Part shown: positions 17,701 through 34,211 of the stretch, one piece after another | Position numbering within the stretch: the stretch's first letter is position 1 | Layout: each line of letters begins with the position of its first letter | Assembly: GCF_007992435.1 (NCBI RefSeq) | Contig: NZ_BKAG01000033.1 | Span: 1 to 64,000, forward strand | DNA from: Prosthecobacter gellanilyticus | Lineage (GTDB): Bacteria; Verrucomicrobiota; Verrucomicrobiia; Verrucomicrobiales; Verrucomicrobiaceae | Direction: 5' to 3' | Length of the DNA stretch: 64,000 bases | Program-made: the position numbers and the translations under genes | The notes under the pieces: generated by a model | Seen by the model: only the letters and a program-made list of their open reading frames with translations | Told to the model about the DNA's origin: nothing | The model's database searches: none

Positions 17701-20700
17701 TCCATCCTCGCGCAGGACACCGGTTTCACGGATGGTGACAGCCCGCTGCCCAAGGGCTATCCAGGCACGGAACTGGCCAAATACTCGACGGACAACACGA
17801 ATCCGCCCTCGCTGCCTGCGGGCTGGGCCACCGGGCCGTTCCGCTTTCGTTTCAACGACCTCACGGGAGCCATCGGCCAGAGTCCGCAGCGCGCTCCTTC
17901 CGTCTTCAACTGGTTCCTGCCTGACTACATCCTGCCGGGGCCCATGGCCGAGGCGGGCTTGTTTGCTCCGGAACTGCAGATCAGCACCGAGGCCAACGTG
18001 GTGGCCAAGGTGAACACTCACTACAACTTTACTTGGTCGAATCTGGTGGGCATGTCCACCCAGCCGGGCTCGGATGCCAACATCTCCGACTTCCTGCTGA
18101 ACAACAACTTCGCCACACCTGCGGTGCGCTTTTCACTCGATGGCGGCGCCACCTTCATCAACTCCCTCACCTTCACCTCGGCGAACTGGAACACTCCCCA
18201 GACACTGACTGTCGTGGCGGCCAACACGGCGCCCAATCTTTCCAGTGTGGAGAACAGCCGGCTGCGCTTCACCGTCGCCGGCACTGGTTCTGGCTTCGAC
18301 AGCATTCCCACCACGCCGGTGGACATCAGTTACACGGACAATACTGCGCCTAATGAGGGCATTCTGGCTCTGCACAGCAGCTTCAGCACCTGGGTGCAGG
18401 AAGGCGGCAATACGGACACGGTCACCGTGCGCCTCCAGTCTCCTCCACCCACCGGCAGCAGCGTCACCGTGAACGTGGCCTCCACCAGTTCCCAGGCTTC
18501 AGCATCACCTTCTTCGTTGAGCTTTGACTCCACCAACTGGAACACCGACCAGACAGTGACGGTGACCGCTGTGCAGGATGTGGTCAGCGAGACCGCAGGC
18601 ACGGCGAATGACACGCTGACATTCACCAGCGTCAGCAGCATCGGCGCCTGGAACAGCCTAACCACTTCTCTGCCTGTCAATGTGGTGGACAATGATGACG
18701 GTGCCAACAGTTACGGCATCCTCGTCACGGAGACCGGCGGCAGCACGGCTGTGACTGAGAACAACACGTTTAACGTCGCAACAGCAGGCATCGTGGACAG
18801 CTTTAACATTGTGCTGACGAAGCTGCCGAGCGCCACTGTCACGGTCACCATCACGCAGTCCACCACCACGGGCACGCAGCTCATGATGAACACCACCACG
18901 GGGGGCACGACCTTTCAGACGGCGGCGGTCACCCGCACCTTCACCACGGGCAATTGGAATGTGGCCCAGGCAGTGCTTGTGCGTGGCAACCAGGAGACGA
19001 CGACGGAAGGCAGCTACCCGGCCAATCCTTACCATTACGGCACTCTCGCCATCACCGCTTCCGGTGGCAACTACACCGCCGTGCCGGCGCAGGTCGTCAC
19101 CGTGCCTGTCACGGACGACGACAACCGCGTTATCATGGCGCACGCGGGCAACAACGAGACGCGAGTTGTGGAAGGCGCCACATCTGGCGCGGGTGTGGAC
19201 ACCATCCAGGTCTCTCTCCGCTTCGCTCCGACCGGGGGTGCCAATGTGGTCGTCAACCTTGGTTCCAACAGCATCATCTGCGAGCCTGCGAACCTGACCT
19301 TCACTCCCGCGAACTATGCCACGCCGCAGACCGTCAATGTCCGCGCGGCAGATGATGCGCTGAGCCAGGGCCTGCGCCGCGCCTGGTATCCCAATGTGCT
19401 TCCCTCCAATGCCACTGCCACTGCAACCCAGACGGGCGGAGTGGTGACGGCCACCAGCATCACCGCTGCAGGGGCTGGCTATATGACTCCGCCGAATGTC
19501 ACGTTCAGTGCGCCGACCTCGGGCACCACGGCTACGGGCTTCTGCACATTAAATGCCACGGGCGGCATCGCCAGCATCGTCATTGCCAATCCAGGCTCTG
19601 GATACACCGGCAATCCTACCGTCACCTTCAGTGTGGTGCCACCGAACGTGACGAACTCCAAGATCATCGCCAGCGCCACGAGCGAGGGTATTCTCGACAC
19701 CACGTATAACAATATTTGGTCAGCCACGCACACGGGTCTGGATGTGACCATCGTTGACAATGACATGGCTGCGGTTTCCATCACGCAGTCCGGCGGTTCC
19801 ACCACGGTGGTGGAAGGTGGTGCCACGGATGATTTCACAGTCGCCCTCACCCAGCAGCCGACCTCTGACGTGACGGTGACGCTGACTCCTTCCACTCAGG
19901 CCACCTGCTCAGTGAGCACTCTCACTTTCACTTCTGCCAACTGGAGCACGGGCCAGAATGTGACCGTCACAGCGCTGAATGACGCGACGGTCGAAGGAGA
20001 TGTGGCGACCACCATCGGTGTGCTGGTGACCTCTTCCGACAGTGCTTACAAAGGTCTCAAGGCGAACGCGGTGGGAGTCATGGTCATCGACAATGACCTT
20101 GTGCCGCTCACCGTTGCTCATACCAATGTCTTCACCGGTGTTTCAGAAGGTGGCACGGCAGGCACGGGAGGAACTCCCAACGTCTCTGACACCTTCACCG
20201 TCGCCCTGCCGAAGACTCCCACGGCCAGCGTCACGGTGACGCTGATTCCAGATGCGCAGATCTCTGTGTCGCCCACCACGCTGACCTTCACCACCACCAA
20301 CAGCGGCACCGCGCAGACCGTGACTGTCACGGCCGTGGATGATGCCGCGGCCGAAGTCACGCCGCACAATGGCATGATCCGCTTTGCGGTCAGCAGCGCT
20401 GATCCTTTCTACAACAATCCCGCGCATCTGCCGGTGTTCGTGCCGGTCAAGGATAATGACTCCGCTGGCTTCAGCATCGTGGAAAGCAGCGGCAACAGCA
20501 CGCCGACCGAAGGGGGCACGGATTCCCACACCCTCGTCCTCACGAAACAGCCGCCCTCCGGCCAGAATGTGGTCATTGATGTGACCTCGGCAGCTTCCGC
20601 TGACCTGCTGGTAAGCTCCTCCGCCACCTTCACCGGTTCCAATGTCACAAGCGGCAGCCCCACGGCCACGATGACGTCCACAGCGGGTCTGCTTCCGGGC

Positions 20701-23700
20701 ATGTTCATCAGCGGCACGAACATCGCTGGCGGCGCGACCGTCAGCTCGGTCACGAACAGCACCACGTTTGTGATGAGCGCCAATGCCTTGGGCACCAGTA
20801 CCAACATCACCATCACGGCCACCAGCCTGCCTGCGGCCACCGCGCGGCTGACGTTTACCAATGCCAACTGGAACACCACCCAGACGATCACCACGGTCGC
20901 GGTAGCAGACATGGTCACGGAGGGGCGCGAGGTCGCCACCATCAGTCACGCCATCGAAACCACTCTCACCACGGACGACACCTTTGACGCGGTGCCAGCC
21001 CAGACGGTGAACTGCTTCATCACCGACCAGCACCGCCGCAACGAGAGCCTCATCATGATCCAGAGCGGCGGCTCCCTGGGCAGCAATGAAACCGTGATCA
21101 GCGGTGGCAACACTTATGTGACCGAGGGGGATCCAGCCACTGACAGCGTGGACATCTATCTCTCCAATGCGCCGCAGTCCCAGGTGATCGTCACCCTCTC
21201 CGCCAACTCCCAGATGAGTTTTGACAAGCCCACGCTCGTCTTCACTCCCGCGAACTGGAGCGTTCCCCAGACCGTGCAGATCAGTGCTGTCGACGACACC
21301 ATCAACGACACCTATGCCATTCTCGGGACCACGCTGACCCAGGCGGCGCAGGGGCAGACGCTCACCGCCACCGCCAGCTCGGGTGATTCCGCGTTCTTCG
21401 GTCTCACCGCCACCGCCACGGTGAACATTCTCGACAACGAGTCCCCCGCTGTGAAGATCGTGCAGACTGGCGGCATCACCACCACGACCGAGGGTGGGAC
21501 GGGTGGCTCGAACATCGACACCTACACCGCCGAGCTGACCACGCCGCCCAATGGTGATGTGGTGGTCCGGGTGACCAGTGCCAGCACGACCGCCGGTCAG
21601 ACAGTGTCCCCGGCAGCACTCACCTTTAACTCCGCCAACTGGAACGTGCCGCAGACCGTCACGGTGACAGTGGTCAATGACACGACCGTGGAGGGGAATC
21701 ACCGCTCCAGCATCACTCACGCCATCCGCTCTGCCGTGGTGATCCCGCTGGTGAACTCCGCCACGACGAACGGCAACGCCACGGTGACTGTCCCGAATGT
21801 CGGCGGCCTCTTCACCGGCATGGTGGTCGCCGGTCCCGGCATCCCGCTGAACGCCACCATTTCGTCCATCAATACCACGACGAACACCTTCGTGCTCAGC
21901 TCCAATGCCACCGCGACAGCTTCGGGTGTTGAGCTGGCCGCCTACGGCACCACGCCAGATTCCACGGGCGCAGTGCTGCTGCTGACCAGCGGTGTCACCA
22001 CCAGCGGCGGCACCACCATCACCTGTGCCAGCACAGGCGGGCTGCTCCCGGGCACGTTGCTTTACGGCACGGGCATCCCGGCAGGAGCAAAGGTGGCGAG
22101 CGTGACGAACGCCACCACTTTTGTCGCCAGTGCCGCTGCCACGGCCAGCGGTTCAGGACTCACTCTGGCGGCCATCACCGCCACCACGGACACCTCGGGG
22201 TATCGCAAGGTGCTAACCAATGGTGTGACCACTGCCGGCAGCACGGCCGTCACGGTGGACAGCACGGCGGGGCTTGCCGCAGGCATGAACATCTTTGGTC
22301 CTGGCATCACGAACGGCACCACCATTTCCTCAATCAGCAGCACGAACACCACGACGCTGACCTTGAGCGCTGCCGCCACCGTCAGCGGCAGCGGACTGAG
22401 TCTTCTGACCACCATCGCCGGCATTCAGACGGTCGTGGACAACATCACCGACAATGACAACCGCATCATCATCGGTGTGACGGGCAATGACACGCGGGTG
22501 CATGAGGACAGCACGGCAGGAGACACCTATTCCGTGGTGCTGCGCAGTGCTCCGACGCAGAACGTCACCGTCACGCCGGTCGCCTCTTTCAACAATGTCG
22601 CGAGCGGCAGCGCCGCCACCACCTTCGCTGCCCAGGGGCTGAGCATCAGCCCGGCCTCCATGACCTTTACCTCGGCCAACTGGAGCACCCCTCAGACCTT
22701 CACGCTTTCCGGCGCTGACAACAGTGTGAATGCCGAACGTGCCCGCACGGTCACGATCTCCCACACCAGCGCCAGCTCGGACTCCAACTTCAACAGCCAG
22801 ACCATCCATCAGGTCGCTGTGAGCGTGCTGGCCAAGGACGATCTGCGCGTGCTTTTGATCGACAATCCTAGCGGTCATGAGAATGGCAACACCAGCACCT
22901 ACCGGCTGGCCTTGAGTCGTGCCCCTGCTGCTGACGTCAACTTTGCCTGCACGGCGAATGCGCAGCTTCAGCTTGCCCCGCCGGTGCCTTCGGGCGGCAC
23001 GCTTGTTTACGGAAGTTCTGCGAATCTCACCTTCACTCCCTCGAACTGGAACACGTTCCAGACGGTCACTCTTCGTCCGGTGGATGATACCTTGGTGGAA
23101 CTGCTCTACAACACGGGCAGCGGCTATCTGCACACCGGTGGCGTCTCTCATGCCGTCACCAGCAGTGACCCGGCCTTCAATGGCCTTCCGGGTGGCATCG
23201 CGCTCATGACGATCACCGACAATGAAACGCCTGCGGTGCGCATCCTGCCCAGCGGAGGCAGCACGCTGCTCACGGAAGGCGGAGCCACTGACACTTATGA
23301 TGTCGTGCTCAACACTGCGCCGACTGCCAATGTGACGATCGGCATCTCCACGGATGCACAGGTCACAGCTGACAAGGCCAGCCTCACCTTCACCAGCGGC
23401 AACTGGAGCACTCCGCAGACCGTCACGCTGACAGCGGTCAACGACGCCGCTGTCGAGGGCAGCCATTCAGGTGTTGTCACTCACGCGAATGCCGTCAGCA
23501 CCGATGCCAACTTCACCTTTCTGCCGGTGCCTCCGGTCACCGCCTCCATCACGGATAATGAAGGTGCGCAGCTTGTGGTCACTCAGAGTGGTGGTAACAC
23601 CGCTGTGGTCGCAGGTGGCGCCCATGATACCCTCACCATCGCGCTCAACCAGGCTCCGACCGCCAACGTTACCGTCACGCTTGTGCCGCCGATGTACATC

Positions 23701-24231
23701 GTTCCCGTGCCGCCTCACGCTAAAAACTGGGGCTACTACACCACCGACCTGTCAGGCTCGAACCAGCAGAAGGAGCGTGTCGTGCTCGACTACACCGAGT
23801 GGAACCTGCTTTACCGCACGACCTTTTACGCCAGCCTGGCCACTGCTTATGGCGGCAGTGGCAACATCCCTGCCCAGCCAAGTGATGTGAGCATCCAGAA
23901 CGCTCATTGGGTGGCGACGAAGGCCCTTGTGGACAAAGGCGATCTCTGGTTCTCCGGAGGTACTCTCAAGGCCCGGTTCCCGACCTTGATCGAGCCTAAC
24001 CAGGCACCGCCTGTGCCGCTGCCGGCGCTGAATGCGCGCCAGGCTCTCATGGACTGCATTTACAATCTGAGCGGCGGCAACACCAACACCAGCATCAACC
24101 GCTACCTCCCCCAGGTCACCTACGATCCGAAGAATCCGCCAGCTGGCACCTTCCATGACGAGGTCCGCGACCGTTGCCGCTGGACTGGCTACCTGATGAG
24201 CACCGTGATGAGCGGTTATGTGGCCCACTAA
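14737..24231 (+). CDS. giant secreted DUF1800 protein with Calx-beta-like repeats
   Basis: This 3164-residue protein begins with a signal peptide ending near LWADTD. An N-terminal module (DYYSTGPGAGSPDTL...WGLAP, with DSDGDGVSDWAE calcium-loop-like repeats) is followed by a CHRD-like domain at about 335-460 and the DUF1800 domain at about 485-1093 (RDIWRFMSQCTWGGT, RREWWGMIL, SPDENYAREIMQLFSIGL, NISRWLIQRLVTSNPS). Then come 12 repeats, each with a NWN-PQTVTVTAVND-like end and an acidic turn, resembling Calx-beta domains, up to about 2980. The C-terminal domain (2986-3164) contains MYIVPVPPHAKNWGYY and resembles the C-terminus of the second DUF1800 protein. DUF1800 proteins are usually encoded beside DUF1501 proteins, as here. 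Their role is unknown; a surface or secreted function is inferred. Confidence 0.9.
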   Translation: MRAFLRPAAPTLLCAIVSLAGFSPLWADTDYYSTGPGAGSPDTLCDVWQGLYNGWGLAPNADTDFDGASNYVESVAGTDPRNPNDVIKVGNTAVTSTTVTFTFDAEKGKRYRILSDAVSPTGTFATVETHLSPVNGASQFIPSTSNPTQTITITKSGGSKFYKIETTDWDSDGDGVSDWAEGQLGMNPALASSTGNGASDGDTLHSLLSLTVESTANGYEKEDKTASSPVPTPGKLRLVRSYGTMALSGIGMNGAAGATDITKASASAGDYTLSTVNIPAGAGVPGTPYEVAITPVQDSTDEVPEAVKVTLDLPGTSNVPGPSGTLTIGDANPANAENTQLYVAYLGHESGAATTATGYATAIVNGDNTSASISVVFNNLSSVQNTAYVREGTTNDLAPALPTGQVSGFTYLIEDKPGHYSTDQAFLTALVAGQIGCAVSSANFSDKEIFGLFNKASGSTTFNPNAPSLVAPDAGTSGFQIVTEEQIERDIWRFMSQCTWGGTTAMYDQIRAKVTTRVNALGAGPTAQAATNAYLLGLTDWLDDQMNSTLTPTVNFQTLVMAGDNEDFMLRGNKPIHYAADPQINGARYTVTYDAAGNPTFGTTADNNTTSNNYPIDGPNRRREWWGMILQSKDQVRQRFTQALSEILIISEADQTCATRHYGTANFWDMLAAGAFGKYRNLLSQVSYNPMMGFYLSSFNNRMTYDAGGGLIVSPDENYAREIMQLFSIGLILRHPDGSLVLDSSGLPIPTYDQTDITELARVMTGFTHGAQHAASYYAAYSNTSLLANPSTSTRTSGLILFNGSSATNTWFTAQNGHLFWPAPWVYPMKAIGRIASTQYHDFGAKTLLAGKSGESVIPAQTITSMTDAQTHAAADVDLALAHNCLAGDPASNTAYNGHQNTPVNISRWLIQRLVTSNPSAGYVYRVQKRYRDTNGNLGEVLKAILLDYESRSLQLSDSSISHGRVKEPIVAFAATLRAFRAFSGAPMSILAQDTGFTDGDSPLPKGYPGTELAKYSTDNTNPPSLPAGWATGPFRFRFNDLTGAIGQSPQRAPSVFNWFLPDYILPGPMAEAGLFAPELQISTEANVVAKVNTHYNFTWSNLVGMSTQPGSDANISDFLLNNNFATPAVRFSLDGGATFINSLTFTSANWNTPQTLTVVAANTAPNLSSVENSRLRFTVAGTGSGFDSIPTTPVDISYTDNTAPNEGILALHSSFSTWVQEGGNTDTVTVRLQSPPPTGSSVTVNVASTSSQASASPSSLSFDSTNWNTDQTVTVTAVQDVVSETAGTANDTLTFTSVSSIGAWNSLTTSLPVNVVDNDDGANSYGILVTETGGSTAVTENNTFNVATAGIVDSFNIVLTKLPSATVTVTITQSTTTGTQLMMNTTTGGTTFQTAAVTRTFTTGNWNVAQAVLVRGNQETTTEGSYPANPYHYGTLAITASGGNYTAVPAQVVTVPVTDDDNRVIMAHAGNNETRVVEGATSGAGVDTIQVSLRFAPTGGANVVVNLGSNSIICEPANLTFTPANYATPQTVNVRAADDALSQGLRRAWYPNVLPSNATATATQTGGVVTATSITAAGAGYMTPPNVTFSAPTSGTTATGFCTLNATGGIASIVIANPGSGYTGNPTVTFSVVPPNVTNSKIIASATSEGILDTTYNNIWSATHTGLDVTIVDNDMAAVSITQSGGSTTVVEGGATDDFTVALTQQPTSDVTVTLTPSTQATCSVSTLTFTSANWSTGQNVTVTALNDATVEGDVATTIGVLVTSSDSAYKGLKANAVGVMVIDNDLVPLTVAHTNVFTGVSEGGTAGTGGTPNVSDTFTVALPKTPTASVTVTLIPDAQISVSPTTLTFTTTNSGTAQTVTVTAVDDAAAEVTPHNGMIRFAVSSADPFYNNPAHLPVFVPVKDNDSAGFSIVESSGNSTPTEGGTDSHTLVLTKQPPSGQNVVIDVTSAASADLLVSSSATFTGSNVTSGSPTATMTSTAGLLPGMFISGTNIAGGATVSSVTNSTTFVMSANALGTSTNITITATSLPAATARLTFTNANWNTTQTITTVAVADMVTEGREVATISHAIETTLTTDDTFDAVPAQTVNCFITDQHRRNESLIMIQSGGSLGSNETVISGGNTYVTEGDPATDSVDIYLSNAPQSQVIVTLSANSQMSFDKPTLVFTPANWSVPQTVQISAVDDTINDTYAILGTTLTQAAQGQTLTATASSGDSAFFGLTATATVNILDNESPAVKIVQTGGITTTTEGGTGGSNIDTYTAELTTPPNGDVVVRVTSASTTAGQTVSPAALTFNSANWNVPQTVTVTVVNDTTVEGNHRSSITHAIRSAVVIPLVNSATTNGNATVTVPNVGGLFTGMVVAGPGIPLNATISSINTTTNTFVLSSNATATASGVELAAYGTTPDSTGAVLLLTSGVTTSGGTTITCASTGGLLPGTLLYGTGIPAGAKVASVTNATTFVASAAATASGSGLTLAAITATTDTSGYRKVLTNGVTTAGSTAVTVDSTAGLAAGMNIFGPGITNGTTISSISSTNTTTLTLSAAATVSGSGLSLLTTIAGIQTVVDNITDNDNRIIIGVTGNDTRVHEDSTAGDTYSVVLRSAPTQNVTVTPVASFNNVASGSAATTFAAQGLSISPASMTFTSANWSTPQTFTLSGADNSVNAERARTVTISHTSASSDSNFNSQTIHQVAVSVLAKDDLRVLLIDNPSGHENGNTSTYRLALSRAPAADVNFACTANAQLQLAPPVPSGGTLVYGSSANLTFTPSNWNTFQTVTLRPVDDTLVELLYNTGSGYLHTGGVSHAVTSSDPAFNGLPGGIALMTITDNETPAVRILPSGGSTLLTEGGATDTYDVVLNTAPTANVTIGISTDAQVTADKASLTFTSGNWSTPQTVTLTAVNDAAVEGSHSGVVTHANAVSTDANFTFLPVPPVTASITDNEGAQLVVTQSGGNTAVVAGGAHDTLTIALNQAPTANVTVTLVPPMYIVPVPPHAKNWGYYTTDLSGSNQQKERVVLDYTEWNLLYRTTFYASLATAYGGSGNIPAQPSDVSIQNAHWVATKALVDKGDLWFSGGTLKARFPTLIEPNQAPPVPLPALNARQALMDCIYNLSGGNTNTSINRYLPQVTYDPKNPPAGTFHDEVRDRCRWTGYLMSTVMSGYVAH
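20638..22410 (+). repeat. dispersed and tandem 60-residue repeats inside the DUF1800 gene
   Basis: Three tandem units (about 21751-21945, 21985-22175 and 22222-22410; residues 2338-2557) share the pattern TV-S-GL--GM---G-GI--G--ISS----TTF-LS-ATA. A fourth, isolated unit sits at about 20638-20820. They interrupt Calx-beta-like repeats. Confidence 0.6.
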
Positions 24232-24287
24232 GCGCCCTCGTCCGAACCGTGACCTCAAATTGAAAATTTCAAGCTTCTCCGCCCGCC

Positions 24288-26069
24288 ATGAACATCTTCC
24301 TCAAGAAAACTGAAGACCGCAGCAAGCCGAACCGCCGCGACTTTCTGGTGCAGTCCACCGCCGCTTCGCTGGGTCTGACCTCCGTCATCAACAGTCTGGC
24401 CCAGCTCAAGCTGATCGGCAGCGCCGCAGCTTCAGGAGCGGGAGACTACAAAGCTCTGGTCTGCTTCTTCCTCAACGGCGGCAATGACTCCAACAACCTG
24501 CTCATTCCTGCCACCTCAGGTCCTGCGCGAACGGACTACCAGAACGGCCGTGGCGTCCTGTCCATCACGGATGCCGAGTTTGACTACACGCCGGCCAATG
24601 CCACCAACGGCTACTGGAACGGCTCCAGCATCTCCACCTCCGCCGTCTCCAGCCGCATCACCCCTCAGAATGCTGCCAGCGCGTATGAACCCACGAACCG
24701 CACGGCAGGATATCTGAGTGGCGGCCTGGCCCTGCATCCCGGAGCGTATCCCCTGAAAACGTTGTTCGATTCTGATGACCTCGCCTTCATCTGCAATGTG
24801 GGCACGCTGATCGGGACCACCTCTGTCACGCGGGCGAACTTCAACACCCTGCCCGCGGCCGCCAAACCACCGCAGCTTTTCTCCCACAGCGATCAACAGG
24901 TTCAGTGGCAGTCTTCGCTGCCCGACCAGCCCTTCAGTCGTGGCTGGGGCGGCAAGATCGCCGATCTCCTGGCTGGCCTGAACAGCGGGGATCTCTCGAT
25001 GTCGGTGTCCATCGCGGGCGTGAACAGCTTCCAGGTGGCCTATGATCAGCCGGCTTATTTCATGAATTCCGCCGGAACCGTCAGCGCTCTCAGCGGACTC
25101 ACCGGTGGCTCTCCCTCCACCAGCTACGGTGGCGCGCTGCGGAACGTGAACCTGCAGCCCACCTACTCCAATCCGCAGAGCCTGCCGGGTAACAAGTACA
25201 ACCCGCTGGCGGCCCTCAGCTCCGGGGCGGATCCTCTGGCCGCCACCAACTACCAGCACACTGCGGCAGGGTGGAGGCTGCGCGCCATCGAGCAGATGAT
25301 GGCCCTGCAGCACGCCTCGCTTTTCGACAACGGTTACAACGGAGCGCCTGAGAATGCGCGCATCACCGAGGGGCTGGTGGGCAACGCCCTGGCGCAGACG
25401 CTCAACGCCGACGCCTCCTCCACGATGGATGTGCATTTCAACAACTGGTTTCCTAACAATCTTTACAATCCGCGCATCCCGGACATCGCCAGCCAGATGC
25501 GCACGGTGGCCCGCTTGATCGCGGGGCGCAGCGCGCTCTCCAACACCCGCCAGATCTTCTTCGTGCAGCTCGGCGGCTGGGATACGCACACCTCCCAGAT
25601 CCCGGGCACCACCGTCACAGGCCACTACAGCCTGGTGAACCAGATGTCCCGCTCCATCCGCGCCTTCAAGGATGCCATGGATGCCATCGGCATGTGGGAC
25701 AAGGTGATGCTCTTCTCGGCCTCGGACTTCACCCGCACACTCACGCCTAACAAAAATGATGCCACGGGCGGTTCCGACCACGCCTGGGGCGGCCACATGT
25801 TTGTCACGGGAGGCGCGGTCAAGGGCCGGAACATCTACGGCAGGTTTCCGGATCTCACGATCAACGGTGGCATTGACTGCACGGGCAACCGCGGCCGCTG
25901 GATCCCCAGCACCTCCACCGACCAGGTCTTTGCCTCGATCGCCAAATGGTTTGGTTGTGCCGACGGACAGATCGGCACGGTCCTGCCTAACTTCACGCGC
26001 TTCCAGGCGGACCTCAGCACCGGCACGTTGAACAGCAAGAATCTGAACTTCATCGACTTCACGGTCTGA
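24288..26069 (+). CDS. DUF1501 protein, Tat-exported
   Basis: This 593-residue protein starts with a twin-arginine signal: R16-R17 in KPNRRDFLVQ, then a hydrophobic stretch (TAASLGLTSVINSLAQL). The body is the DUF1501 domain, a sulfatase/alkaline-phosphatase-like fold, with VCFFLNGGNDSNNLL, FSHSDQQVQWQSS, FFVQLGGWDTHTSQ and the late block NDATGGSDHAWGGHMFV. Export in a folded state through the Tat pathway suggests a bound cofactor or metal, which is inference. It follows the DUF1800 gene by 56 bases and is most likely co-transcribed. It is closely related along its whole length to the protein at 34212-35993. Confidence 0.92.
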   Translation: MNIFLKKTEDRSKPNRRDFLVQSTAASLGLTSVINSLAQLKLIGSAAASGAGDYKALVCFFLNGGNDSNNLLIPATSGPARTDYQNGRGVLSITDAEFDYTPANATNGYWNGSSISTSAVSSRITPQNAASAYEPTNRTAGYLSGGLALHPGAYPLKTLFDSDDLAFICNVGTLIGTTSVTRANFNTLPAAAKPPQLFSHSDQQVQWQSSLPDQPFSRGWGGKIADLLAGLNSGDLSMSVSIAGVNSFQVAYDQPAYFMNSAGTVSALSGLTGGSPSTSYGGALRNVNLQPTYSNPQSLPGNKYNPLAALSSGADPLAATNYQHTAAGWRLRAIEQMMALQHASLFDNGYNGAPENARITEGLVGNALAQTLNADASSTMDVHFNNWFPNNLYNPRIPDIASQMRTVARLIAGRSALSNTRQIFFVQLGGWDTHTSQIPGTTVTGHYSLVNQMSRSIRAFKDAMDAIGMWDKVMLFSASDFTRTLTPNKNDATGGSDHAWGGHMFVTGGAVKGRNIYGRFPDLTINGGIDCTGNRGRWIPSTSTDQVFASIAKWFGCADGQIGTVLPNFTRFQADLSTGTLNSKNLNFIDFTV

Positions 26070-26090
26070 GGCGGGGCACCGCCCTTGTTT
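26070..26090 (+). terminator. weak hairpin after the first DUF1501 gene
   Basis: GGCGG (26070-26074) and CCGCC (26079-26083) form a short GC stem directly after the stop codon, followed by a TTGTTT tract. It may end the first cassette; the stem is only 5 bp. Confidence 0.4.
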
Positions 26091-26219
26091 GCAGACGCGG
26101 GGCGGGGCATGCCCGTGCTCACAGCACGGTGTGATGGATTTCACTGTGCGGGATTGCCGTGCGGACGATTCATTCGTAGTCTCGTTCTGCCGTCTCCTGC
26201 CACCCTCGTTCCCGTGCCC

Positions 26220-26843
26220 ATGCTTCCCAAACGTCCAGGCCCCTACATCATGACTCTGCTGCTGATCGTCCTCGTGGTGATCGTGGCATGGATGTTTCAT
26301 GCGCTGAGCTCTCCAGAGTTGCAGGAGGCTTTGTCAAAGAAGACGGGCACTCCGCCGTCTCCCGGAACTCCGCAGCCGGTGGCTCCGGTCCAGGATCTGC
26401 CTGACGCAGCGCCGCCGGTGACACAGAATTTTTCCGCCGGCGGGGTGGATGTGGCCCTCCAGGCCAAGGCGGACGAGCTGCACAACGAGCAGAACCCTCC
26501 GCTCAGGGATCTGGAGATTGTGGCTGAGTTCCTGGAGACGTATGCCAAGGGCACAGGCGCGGCGCCGGTGGGGGATAATGCCGACATCACCGCTGCCATC
26601 ACGGGGACCCAGTTTCCGGGGCAGAAGGCCCGTGTTTTCCCGCCAAATAACAAGGCGGTGCGCAAGGGCCAGATCGTGGACCGCTGGGGAGAGCCGCTGT
26701 GGTTCCACCCGAATTCGGGCAATTCCATGGAGATCCGCTCCGGAGGGCCGGACAAGCAGCTTTTCACTCCGGACGATATCATCCTGAATCCGAGCCCCGG
26801 CGGATTTGGCGCTACGCCTGCAGCTCCCCCAGGGACGTTGTAA
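26220..26843 (+). CDS. membrane-anchored protein with GspG-like C-terminus
   Basis: This 207-residue protein has one N-terminal membrane helix (IMTLLLIVLVVIVAWMFHAL), a Pro/Ala-rich linker, and a C-terminal region whose VDRWGEPLWFHPNSGNSMEI and SGGPDKQLFTPDDI segments resemble the calcium-binding end of GspG-type major pseudopilins (DPWG...DDI). No prepilin cleavage motif with the usual glutamate precedes the helix, so it is probably not a processed pilin. It lies between the two DUF1800/DUF1501 cassettes. The start at 26220 is chosen for the membrane helix; a longer in-frame extension to 26085 would cross the hairpin region and is less likely. Confidence 0.7.
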   Translation: MLPKRPGPYIMTLLLIVLVVIVAWMFHALSSPELQEALSKKTGTPPSPGTPQPVAPVQDLPDAAPPVTQNFSAGGVDVALQAKADELHNEQNPPLRDLEIVAEFLETYAKGTGAAPVGDNADITAAITGTQFPGQKARVFPPNNKAVRKGQIVDRWGEPLWFHPNSGNSMEIRSGGPDKQLFTPDDIILNPSPGGFGATPAAPPGTL

Positions 26844-26870
26844 TAAGTTGGTCACCAACTCAGTGGAGGG

Positions 26871-26900
26871 TTGACCTCTATCACAAATTTTAGGTATTTT
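26871..26900 (+). promoter_or_regulatory. candidate promoter of the second DUF1800 cassette
   Basis: TTGACC at 26871-26876 is followed after 18 bases by TATTTT at 26895-26900, about 50 bases before the next start, within an AT-rich stretch unusual for this window. Sequence resemblance only. Confidence 0.35.
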
Positions 26901-26949
26901 TGCGCGAAATTCGCAGCCTTTTTAAACCCCCTGGCTGTAGCCGCTCACC

Positions 26950-34164
<7,215 letters not shown>

Positions 34165-34211
34165 TTCCTGATTTTTAATTCCTGAATCCTGATTCAAACC
34201 GCCTTCACGCC

